Assembly (NCBI GenBank): GCA_964034945.1
Contig: OZ035963.1
Coordinates: 43,981,090 to 44,045,089, forward strand
Direction: 5' to 3'
From: Chrysopilus asiliformis
Taxonomy: Eukaryota > Arthropoda > Insecta > Diptera > Rhagionidae
DNA length: 64,000 nt
A program made the translations under genes and the position numbers. The stretch's first letter is position 1. Each line of letters starts with the position of its first letter. Under the pieces are notes generated by a model. That model did not search any database. It saw only the letters and a program-made list of their open reading frames with translations, and was not told the origin of the DNA. Below, in pieces: positions 55,190 through 64,000 of this stretch.

Positions 55190-55400
55190 TCTAATTTATA
55201 GTACATGGATTCGTCTTTCCTTTAACTTTGCCCATGCCGAAACAAATTTCGTAAGGTCAATTGTATCAGTTAGGTCTTTTTCGCTGTGTAGTATCATTAA
55301 AGAACTCAGTCTTTCGTCTCCCATAGTCACCCTTAGAACGTTTTTCACCAGTTTTAGCTGGCTGAATTTGCGCTCATTCGTAGCTATTCATTTGTTTAAA
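55190..55400 (-). pseudogene. ZMYM1-type hAT transposase C-terminal fragment
   Basis: The minus-strand frame reads NERKFSQLKLVKNVLRVTMG, then DERLSSLMILHSEKDLTDTI and FVSAWAKLKERRIHVL. This is the end of TTF/ZMYM1-like hAT transposases (E-R-x-F-S-x-L-K-x-x-K-x-x-L-R-x-x-M...R-L). It could pair with the N-terminal type at 12955 but is a different insertion. Confidence 0.75.
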
Positions 55401-55998
55401 AAATCCGAACACCGATGGTAAAACAATTACACATATACGGCCTAGTGAGCCTACATATATAGAGAGTGGACAGGTGGCTTTCGAAGTGGACGTTTCGTCC
55501 GAATTCGAAAAACAAGTGGACGGTTGTTGATGTATTAGTGAGTGTATTACTAGTTGTCATTCATTTAAAAAAACGGCGGGAATCTTGACTGGTAAGTTTT
55601 GCATAACTTTTCCGTATTTCGATAGTAAAAACACTTTTGTTATTTAAGAGGACGCAATTAGTTATCCGAGACATAGAATAACATCTGGAGACATGGAATA
55701 CTATCTGGAGACGTGGTAAAAATAGGCACTGAAGTTTTGAATAGAAGGTAAATTGAATTTCTCTGTAAGGTGCAATTGAATTTCTGAAATTTACCAAAAA
55801 TTCAAATTTTAACGAATTCTATTTTTCTTTGACTGTTTTTTCTGTATTTACAAATATTTGAAGATAGAAGCGATTCCCGATGGTTTTGAATTATAATAAT
55901 GTTGTTCAATCAAAAATAAAATTGATATATAAAAAATATGCATACTTTTATTTCTAATAAAAACACAAACGTTGGTTATAGTTACTATTATATTATTA

Positions 55999-56577
<579 letters not shown>

Positions 56578-56789
56578 GATTCTGCAAAGAAAGTGTCTCG
56601 TTAAAGTCGATTCTAATTTGTCCGGATATAGAAGCGCTTTCGATGGCTTGCGTAGAGAATGTCCGAAGCAATATGTTTTTAGGTAAAATCACTCAACGAA
56701 TAATCCACCAGTAAATTGTGTGAAATTCGGGATGAAAATGGAATAGCTTACTTTTTCTTAATTTAATATAAACGCACTGCAGCCACAAT

Positions 56790-57290
56790 GGCGTTCAAAA
56801 AAGAAAGTGTGTATTCGTGTAGTCTTCTTCCGGTGCTGTCTACTTCTGTTGGGACTCCTTCGGCGGAAAAGGCTTACGAATCTACGTTGGGGATTGCCTC
56901 ATCTATTCAGCCACCATCCTGTTGTTGATGTCATTCTGTTGTTTAGTGGGGCGTTGTTTGAAGCGTATTTTAGATCTGAAATGTAAATCAGGTTTTGAGT
57001 TTTCTCGTAAAAAATCACCGAAATCGTGACCAAACAAACATTAATAAGTGAGGATTTTCATATACCTTTGCGTGCCCGCCAGAGCAGCGCCCTTTCGCGA
57101 GGGACCCTTCGCCCATGATTGATTCAGTGAGGCCGTCTTTTCAGCGTCCACAAGAGCCTCTGCCTATATTCCAGCCTGCGAGAGGGAAGCCGCTCGAATG
57201 CTATACAAAACTTAGTTTTCGCTGTCGTGCTTTTGGTTTCAGAATACAGCGCGATCGCTTCACCGAACTTCTTCGACATTAGCATCTTAA
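56790..57290 (-). pseudogene. Hop: Hop/STI1 co-chaperone TPR fragment
   Basis: The minus-strand pieces are KKFGEAIALYSE, VLYSIRAASLSQAGI, AEALVDAEKTASLNQSWAKG and SRKGAALAGTQRY (57290 down to about 57066), ending at a CAAAG/GTATATG donor-like junction. After about 70 bp an acceptor-like TTACATTTCAG is followed by LKYASNNAPL. These match TPR1 of the Hsp70/Hsp90 organising protein, which binds the Hsp70 C-terminus (A-x-Y-S-N-R-A-A, the A-L-x-D-A-E-K-T core, N-P-x-W-x-K-G-Y-S-R-K-G-A-A, then G-L-K-Y-D-P-x-N-A). Stops and a frameshift disrupt it. Confidence 0.75.
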
Positions 57291-57737
57291 TTATGTAATT
57301 AATATTATTTTAAAGCACAAATAATTTATCTTCTATTCAAGTCAAAGTTGAGTTTTTGTTTTAATGTCACTTTTGTTTATGTTTTAATGTCACTTTTTTT
57401 TCTTTCCATTTAGGCCAACTTGGAGTTTTGTGCCGTTTGTAGCTTTAGTACGGCACAAAACAGTAACTCTTATCTTGTTTCGAAAGTTCAGCCATCTTTT
57501 CGCAAAGCAAAGGCGATTTCTTTGTGTTAGTGTAGTATTTTGGACTTTTAATTTTAAAAATTACACGTTTTTAGCGGCCGAATAATTTTTTAAATCCTCA
57601 AACCGTACACAAAATATTAGTAAAAATGGTTTAAAATACTTCTGGGTTAAATCTGTCATCATCAGGTAAAAATTCAAACTTAACCGAAATAGTTGGTTCC
57701 GACCTGTCCACTCTCTATATATGTAGGCTCACTAATA

Positions 57738-58418
57738 CGGCCCTATTCCAGGATCCGTCGTAGCTACGATTTTCGGAGAATTCGTGAAGATGGTATTCCA
57801 CGATCCGAAGGAATTAAATTAATTTCGAAAACATTACGAATCGGAATATCTGGTATCATAGAATCCGACGCAATCGATCTTTTGACAGCTAAACCTACGA
57901 AAAATTTTTACTCCGTAACTTCATTTTCTTATGATTTTAGCTCAATATATGGCCTGAATTGTACAACAAAAAGCAATTTTAACATTTTTATTTGTTTATT
58001 TAGTATTAGTGTAACTTTTAACACATTAAGAGGAAATATTTTAGAAAAAAGAGCAATGTGAGTATTCCTAAGTATCCGTTATTTGTTGTCGTTTTCATTC
58101 CACTATTAAAGTCCTTCACTTCGATAAATCTTCTTCCAGACACAAAGTTGCAAACGCTGCAGAATCCATTATTAATAACAATTTTCGTTTTAAGTCAAGA
58201 AAGTTACATTTTTCACGAAACTATTCCATGTCAGAAATCTATTCCTTATGAGTTTTGCATAGGGACCTTTTTACAAAGACATTTATTTTTCGAAATTAGA
58301 TTTTAATCAGGCACCACTAAGTTCAATTCCGTTCGGATCGTGGAATACTGATTTCTTCGTATTCGTAAAGTAGTTAGTTCTTCGTAATAAAGCTACGACG
58401 GATTCTGGAATCGGGCCG
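57738..58418 (-). mobile_element. PIF/Harbinger-like element, short copy
   Basis: The same family as 10447-11877, in inverse orientation: ends CGGCCCTATTCCAGGATCCG and, reversed, CGGCCCGATTCCAGAATCCG, with ATA duplications (57735-57737, 58419-58421). It lacks the hAT present in the other copy and so shows the ancestral interior. It sits 5 bp outside the gene-capturing element. Confidence 0.92.
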
Positions 58419-58421
58419 ATA

Positions 58422-59177
58422 TTTTCAAAACTCACCGTTTCAGCACGAATATACTAGATCGCTCGATTTGCTGTCTCAAATGGTCCCATTTCAATACAGT
58501 TCAGTGAATCAAAACGAGTCAAGTAAGAGCGAGATAACCGTATGAAAACAAATATACTCCTCTCGTTTAAACTGTGAGCTGTCAAAGGAAAATAGACTTT
58601 CGGAATGGTGTTGGCACCTAAAGTTAGTCTCAAACTTGTGAAATTTGATTTTCGCGGCAGACGAAATTTGAATTTCGCGAGATTATACAGTTCAGTGGAT
58701 GCGTTTAACTATGATAAAGAGGGACAATTTTTCAGCAGAGCTTTGTATGGTGACAGTTGTTCTATGTTATATAGTTCTGTGCCATAAACTGATGAGAACA
58801 TTATACTCCTCCCACGGTCGAGTGTCTACTCTTTCAAAGCCTTTTATTCATTCTCTCCCAACTCGCTGTGACGCTGTTGCCAAAGCAGAATGGTATGTGT
58901 AAAAAAGAAACAAGTCATAAAACAGGCGTATGTTCACTAATAGAAAATATGAGGTAGAAAAAGACAAGTTGGGATTTTGGAAAATCAACTAAAGAGATTT
59001 CCCAACTTGGGAAATCTCACATCTTTAACACTAGATTGTTCAAGCAAGTCATCTTGACTGCTTGACTTCCTTGGGCAACCTAGTGTTAAGAAGTGAGATT
59101 TCCCAACTTCTAAAGGTCAAATTCCCAACTGAAGACTTATTGGGGGGGGAGCTTCCCCCCCCATCCCCCCCAGTCGG
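58422..59177. other. No gene seen; small palindromes
   Basis: A palindrome GAGATTTCCCAA-C-TTGGGAAATCTC lies at about 58992-59017. An inverted pair TAACACTAG/CTAGTGTTA (about 59029 and 59078) encloses AAGCAAGTCA-type repeats. No gene. Confidence 0.5.
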
Positions 59178-59182
59178 TACGG

Positions 59183-59768
59183 CCATTGCCTCCTATAAAC
59201 ACAAGGCCTCAAGATCTAAAACTGACGTCACATCAGTGGTAAAGCTCTTTTCGATGTTGCTATGCAATTCAAATGGAGACAAACGAAAATTCGACTTTAT
59301 CGGCTTATATCTCGGAAACTATTAATGCGACAACAAATTGACTTACGCACTATTATACTCAATGTAATCATCTGTCGTTTGGTTCATGTCCCAATCATGT
59401 CGAATATATATCAATTAAATTATTTGCGAAAACCCAAATCGATATGATTTTAGATGGAGAGTAGGAGTGGAGAGCGACGTGAAGAGAAAACGAAAAATCA
59501 CACTTTTGTTAAGATTTTGTTCGATAACTTTTTTTCTGTTCGCCTTTGGTAACTAAGGCATATGACTGAAATATCGAATATTCTATAAGAAAGTGAAAAC
59601 AGTTTTTCCGGCAAAGGAACAGTTTCCGAGATATAAGCCGATAAAGTCGAATTTTCGTTTGTCTCCATTTGAATTGCATAGCAACATCGAAAAGAGCTTT
59701 ACCACTGATGTGACGTCATGATAAAGTTCTTTGAGATATTGAGGCCTTGTGTTTATAGGAGGCAATGG
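59183..59768. mobile_element. Foldback MITE with 140-bp arms and 5-bp duplication
   Basis: The ends CCATTGCCTCCTATAAACAC pair over about 140 bp (59183-59321 and 59625-59768, with small gaps). The exact duplication TACGG (59178-59182, 59769-59773) is 5 bp. It is non-coding; superfamily unknown. Confidence 0.85.
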
Positions 59769-59944
59769 TACGGCCCTGCGTCTCCAGCTGGCGATCACTA
59801 CACTTCCACTACACCAATGTAGTTCGATCATAAGGCTACATTTAGATCCTTCGCTTTTACAGAGTTTTGATTTACACCATCCTGTTTTATCAATACTTTT
59901 AAAGTATGGTTAATAAACCCGAACAAAATACATTTCTACATAAA

Positions 59945-60165
59945 GGGCCTTACCAATGACCCGTGACTAACTTAGTAACAGCTTTTCGTGTGTGCAAAAC
60001 GGGCTATTTGCTTGCTAATTCTAGTAAGTTTTCACACATTTATCACAGCGAATTTAATACTTTTCAATAAAAACTAGGATTTGAACCGAAATTAGCAAGC
60101 AAATAGCCCGTTTCGCACACACGAAAAGCTGTTACTAAGTTAGTCAGGGGTCATTGGTAAGGCCC
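59945..60165. mobile_element. MITE with 75-bp inverted repeats
   Basis: The ends GGGCCTTACCAATGACCCGT and, reversed, GGGCCTTACCAATGACCCCT continue almost perfectly to CTTGCTAATT. The 3-bp flanks AAA are present on both sides. Confidence 0.88.
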
Positions 60166-60189
60166 AAATTAATGTAAATTGGAGTGAGG

Positions 60190-61080
60190 ATTACCGCTAT
60201 TTCGGCCCATATAAATAGCCCTGCTGTACCAAGCAGAAATCACTTCGGTTTCATCTCTCGATCCAACCACATCATTTAACTAACTAACAAATCCTAATTC
60301 CTATCATATTTAGGAAGAAACTTAGAAGTCAATAGGCAGAAGATAGGCTGTATCAGGCAGAAGATACTCTGCATTCGGCAGACGCTACGCTGCATCCACG
60401 GCATACAGACAGACAAGGTATGCTGTAAACTTTTGATAGTCAGGTGTGACGTCATTTGTGCCGACTTTTTTTAATTAATTTTTATGTTTATTGATCACTA
60501 TTTAATGCAATCAGTCCACTAATTTACAAATATCTTATTTAGATCGCACAAAAATTTAAATTACCATCCACAAAACAAAATTCCTTCTACACTTGACGAA
60601 CTAATCGGCACAAGTGACGTAGCAACGAAATGTCAGATTTGAGTTTACAGCATACCTTGTCTGTCTGTATGCCGTGCGCTGCATCAAGCAGAAGATACTC
60701 TGCATTCGGCAACAAACACATTGCATTCGGCAGAAGCTACGCTGCATTCGGCAGAAGTTACTCTGCAATTAGAAACAGATACTTTGCAGTCGTCAGACGT
60801 TACACTGCAAGCGGCAGAAAATACTCTGCAAGTGGCAATTGACGGATTACGGAATATCTCTAGCAGCCAAACCAGCAGGAACTACAAAATACATACTCAG
60901 GAAAAACCTCATCCCGTGTGCGAGTGATTCCACAAACGACAAGGAGACGGAGCAATTAGAGTACCACATCAGAAACATCAAGAGCCATAGATATTAAATT
61001 TGAATTATAATTAGAATTAAAATATACTGAATTGTTTTATTGAAATAAATTATTGTAAGATTGGATAATTGGTATTAATT
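60190..61080 (+). repeat. Minisatellite-bearing repeat, possibly a solo LTR
   Basis: A TATA box and downstream promoter-like region (CCATATAAATAGCCCTGCTG at about 60207) is followed by a 24-bp minisatellite (GCATTCGGCAGAAGCTACGC and variants, 60325-60835) and AATAAA at about 61045. The order promoter, repeats, polyadenylation signal would fit a long terminal repeat. No TG...CA ends or target duplication were found. Confidence 0.35.
60397..60676. mobile_element. Mutator-like MITE, 280 bp
   Basis: The inverted ends CACGGCATACAGACAGACAA continue GGTATGCTGTAAACT. The exact 9-bp duplication CGCTGCATC (60388-60396, 60677-60685) points to a Mutator-like origin. It is inserted in the 24-bp minisatellite. 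Confidence 0.85.
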
Positions 61081-61279
61081 GATTCGGCACCTCTTTTTTA
61101 TGCTCGAGCTCTGGCCCGAACAAACTGTGTTATAAGATCCGGCCTACATTAAAGCACTGTTTAGGGTATTTTGCTATGTTAAACTATGTTCAATTATTTT
61201 TTTAAAGATCAAAATCAAAATTTTTACTGCCGCCGCTATGCTGTGTTTGCTGCTTGTAGTACAGATTTCACATTTATAC

Positions 61280-62213
61280 CAAGGTGTATCAACTAGAGAG
61301 GTGGAGTACTCCCGTCCACTACTATCAAATATTGCATGTGTGACGTCACAACCGCAAACAGAATCGATGGTGCCTGTGGTTTCTTATGGGAGATTTATCC
61401 GATTACTTAGATTTGTGATGTTAATATATTTTTTTTTGTTTAGATATTTTAATATAACGTACAAATAGATCGAAATAATGAGTATATACAATATGTATAT
61501 ATTAAAATAGAGTTAGTTTGAATGGAAAGTATTTTTTATTTGTATTTTTTTTAGTACATTATTGATTAAGTTTCCTTAATTTAGATTGACGAAAATCTTC
61601 GTCCGCTCTACGCTTTCTTTTCAGTATTTTCTGTTCCTTAAGTTTTTGATTAAATTGCTTGCATCGAATGTTAACACGAAGTTTAGCATATTTACTCGTA
61701 TTAATCAGGACAAAATCAAAGAAAAAATGAGAAAAATATCTCCATTGAGAACAACAGTTTTGATTGAGTGCACTTATTTCAATAAATAAAATGAAATATA
61801 CTTACTTCCTCGTCTTAGAATTTATTTCATTTTTTTTTGTTCAAAAGCGTCAATTTTAACTAATTTTCAAAAGCACTGCTATCAAAGTGCAGTGAGCATA
61901 ACGCTAAACGTGCGTTATCTTTTTTAATTGAAATTGAGTAAAATCGTAACCATTTTTTCCTTAACTCCTTATTTTTAGGAAACTGGTGGAAAGTTTTTTT
62001 TGCTGGATATTTATTTCCCCTAACGCTTTGACATTTTGGCAAAGCACACTTTCTACCCACCATCGAAATCGTTTGGTGTTTGATACTGCCGAGATAAACT
62101 TATATTCATCGGTGCACTCAGAGCGCGGTTGTTACGTCACAGCACACTCACACTGGCGCTTGGTGTGTACGATACAAACGGGAGTACTCCACCTCTCTAG
62201 TTGATACACCTTG
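61280..62213 (-). mobile_element. P-superfamily element with THAP exon
   Basis: The inverted ends CAAGGTGTATCAACTAGAGA (about 34 bp, perfect) are flanked by CATTTATAC (61271-61279, 62214-62222), consistent with the 8-bp duplication of P elements plus one chance base. The element keeps only the THAP DNA-binding exon of a transposase, so it is non-autonomous. Confidence 0.88.
61860..62063 (-). CDS. THAP zinc-finger exon of P-like transposase (partial)
   Basis: The 67-residue frame starts MVGRKCALPKCQSVRGNKYP and ends ALCSLHFDSSAFEN. C6, C11, C56 and H59 give C-x4-C-x44-C-x2-H, with P29 and W38 in the usual THAP places (FHQFPKN, RKKWLRF). THAP domains bind the terminal repeats in P-element transposases. 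The frame is intact but the catalytic region is missing. It could yield a truncated DNA-binding protein; whether it is transcribed is unknown. Confidence 0.75.
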   Translation of the reverse strand: MVGRKCALPKCQSVRGNKYPAKKTFHQFPKNKELRKKWLRFYSISIKKDNARLALCSLHFDSSAFEN

Positions 62214-62362
62214 CATTTATACTCTTTATGCTCCTCCTTTGTGTGTATTGAATCTGATGTATTGAATGTCATGTTCCCAATAGGAAAAATTGAAGCGCTT
62301 CTTGGGGAAGCATGAACGAAGCGGTTTTTACTCGCTTCCAAAAGAAGCAATTGGGAAGCACA

Positions 62363-62482
62363 TCCCAAGCAACCAGATAAGGCATAATGCCTTAGATTAG
62401 GGCGTGGTGTCTTAAAAAACCATCAATTTTAAGACACCACGCCCTAATCTAAGGCATTATGCCTTATCTGGTTGCTTGGGAT
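62363..62482. mobile_element. Near-perfect palindromic MITE, 120 bp
   Basis: Arms of about 55 bp starting ATCCCAAGCAACCAGATAAG around a 9-nt loop. Flanking bases do not show a clear duplication. Confidence 0.85.
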
Positions 62483-62916
62483 CATTTACCAATAGAATTT
62501 CTATAGAAACAAAAAATGTAATCGAGTAATCATTTGAATTTCAAACTATCAAAAATATTCAATTGCAAAAATTTGTAAAGGGCTGCAAGTGAATTATTTT
62601 GGAAACATTAAGTGGTAAGTAAACAAATGTTTTAAATTATATTACATTTATTTATGTTGAGAGGTGTACCAGGTTGGATTTTCATTTACCTAAGATGGGT
62701 ACAAAAACTTGTGAGTTTTCTAAGAGACATTTTAAGAGACTGGTTGCTGAAGACAATAGAGCAGTTCAACAAAATCGAGCAAAAACTAAATAATTATTCT
62801 AAGCCAGAATTGGTGAGCATTTTAAAAATATGTAATAACACTTAACATATCTCATGCATAAAAACAATAATTAGGACACATCCTCTGGCATGCATTTTTT
62901 TCGATTCGCGGACAAT
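62483..62916. other. No gene seen
   Basis: AT-rich. A 63-residue frame at 62654-62845 has no recognised domain. Confidence 0.4.
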
Positions 62917-63002
62917 TTATCGTGAACAATTTATTGTAAAACAATTTATCGTAAAACAATTTATCGTAAGACAATTTATCGTAAGACAATTTATCGTAAA
63001 AA
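62917..63002. repeat. 16-bp tandem repeat, about 6 units
   Basis: The unit ACAATTTATCGTAAAA with small variants directly precedes the palindrome, sharing the TCGTAA motif with its arm. Confidence 0.9.
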
Positions 63003-63076
63003 TTTTGTCGTAAGGAATATTATTTTTACAAATTCGGGCGCCCGAATTTGTAAAAATAATATTCCTTACGACAAAA
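63003..63076. repeat. Perfect 74-bp palindrome
   Basis: Arms of 37 bp with no spacer and centre CGGGC-GCCCG; the left arm starts TTTTGTCGTAAGGAATATTA. It ends 4 bp before the TIR of the second mariner. Confidence 0.95.
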
Positions 63077-63080
63077 TGTA

Positions 63081-64000
63081 CAGGGTGCGCCATCTGTTCC
63101 TCCGGTATGTAAACATTGAATAACTTCGCCATTTGTCAACCGATTTGCTTTCCTAGACACGTTTTGGAAACGTCAAACCAGTACAATTTTAACCATGAAC
63201 CGCTTCACACCGAAAGAACGCGCCGAAATAGTGACGATGTACATTGAAAATAGTCGTTCAATTTTGGATGCAAGTTTTAATGACCGACGAGGCACATTTC
63301 ACTCCCTCTGGCGGTGTTAATAAACAAAATTGCCGCATTTGGGCGACAGAAAATCCTCACGAGATTCATGAAATACCATTGCATGATCGAAAAGTGACTG
63401 TTTGGGCCGGCGTGTGCGCAAAAACCATCATTGGGCCATTTTTCTTCAATGAAGGTGAAACAGTTAATGGTAATCGATATCGGTGGATGTTGGCACATTT
63501 TGTGTGTCCGAAAATGCGTGAAAAAGGTCTGACTGACTTCTGGTTTCAGCAAGACGGGGCGCCATGCCACACAGCGGACCAAACAATACGGTTTTTGCAA
63601 CAAAAATTCCCTAGACTTGTGATATCGAAAAGAGGCGATATTGACTGGCCACCAAGATCCCCTGATTTAACCCCCCCAGACTTCTTTTTGTGGGGTTATT
63701 TGAAGAGTAAAGTTTACGCCAGCAACCCGAAGACCATTGACGAGCTCAAGACCAATATTCGTGCCGAAATAGCTGCCATACCGACGGAGATGCTCGAAGA
63801 AGTGATGGAAAATGCCCGAAAAAGAGCACAGTTTGCGGTGGCCAATAAAGGTGGTCATTTGATCGATGTTGTTTTCAAAAAGTAGTCCACATAAATTGTA
63901 AAGGATTGAACTAAATAAAAAAACACCATTTTTTGCAATCTATTGTTTCTTTAAAAAGTTATTCAACATTCTCATACCGGAGGAACAGATGGCGCACCCT
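63081..64000 (+). mobile_element. Second mariner-type element, internally deleted, cut by window end
   Basis: The left end CAGGGTGCGCCATCTGTTCC (after TA at 63079-63080) pairs with the last bases of the window, reversed AGGGTGCGCCATCTGTTCCT. Only a base or two plus the right TA are missing. The transposase has lost its middle N-terminal part. Confidence 0.92.
63195..63885 (+). pseudogene. mariner-type transposase, DD36D, internally deleted
   Basis: ATG at 63195 begins MNRFTPKERAEIVTMYIENS, like the start of the copy at 406. After about 24 codons an out-of-frame deletion removes roughly 110-120 residues. The frame then resumes with the catalytic half from about 63271: LMTDEAHFTPSGGVNKQN (first D), WFQQDGAPCHTADQT (second D), and SPDLTPPDFFLWGYLKSKVY (third D), to the stop at 63885. 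Thirty-six residues separate the last two D, as in the first copy. Catalytic residues are intact, but the DNA-binding region is gone. Confidence 0.88.

Overview
The window is eukaryotic, and almost certainly from an insect with a large, repeat-rich genome; a fly (Diptera) is my best guess. It is AT-rich, intron-like and dominated by transposable elements (TEs). The host gene pieces I recognise (ribosomal protein uS7/RpS5 and the Hsp70/Hsp90 organising protein Hop/STI1) read as insect proteins. The repeated TATACCC...GGGTATA elements have the architecture of the DINE/Helentron repeats that are abundant in flies. No bacterial-type operon, RNA gene or CRISPR array is visible.

Layout. 0-10 kb: end of a Helitron-like element, a structurally complete mariner with an open 361-codon transposase, zinc-finger and Transib transposase scraps, DINE-like copies, and a MITE (short non-autonomous element) with an empty-site relative nearby. 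10-22 kb: a PIF/Harbinger-like element carrying a nested hAT, a ZMYM1-type hAT, a second Harbinger-like element with a pogo-like MITE in its putative intron, one candidate host exon (18051-18150, minus), and a piggyBac remnant split by a hAT. 23.5-29.5 kb: a MITE that received a 5.5-kb non-LTR retrotransposon (ORF1 with a DUF4780-like end; ORF2 with endonuclease, RT and RNase H, now broken) with a 12-bp target duplication and a TAACC-repeat tail. 29.7-39 kb: more Harbinger, DINE and hAT copies and two tandem Helitron-like elements full of a 122-bp minisatellite. 39.7-52.7 kb: deep nesting. A piggyBac-like element holds a duplicated Harbinger derivative. Next to it, a MITE holds a hAT, which holds another MITE, which holds a 6.3-kb Transib (RAG1-like transposase), which holds a foldback Tc1 element and two more MITEs. 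54.5-58.4 kb: two hAT transposase tails, then a 2.3-kb element with 31-bp perfect inverted repeats that carries fragments of two unrelated host genes, then a short Harbinger. 59-64 kb: MITEs, a Mutator-like MITE, a P-superfamily element with a THAP exon, large perfect palindromes, and a second mariner reaching the window end.

Many insertions are dated relative to each other by exact target site duplications: TA, TTAA, 3 bp for Harbinger, 5 bp for Transib, 8 bp for hAT, 8-9 bp for P and Mutator types. Nothing here works together as a pathway. The window reads as intergenic or intronic DNA filled by successive TE waves. The most unusual item is the gene-capturing element at 55445-57732.
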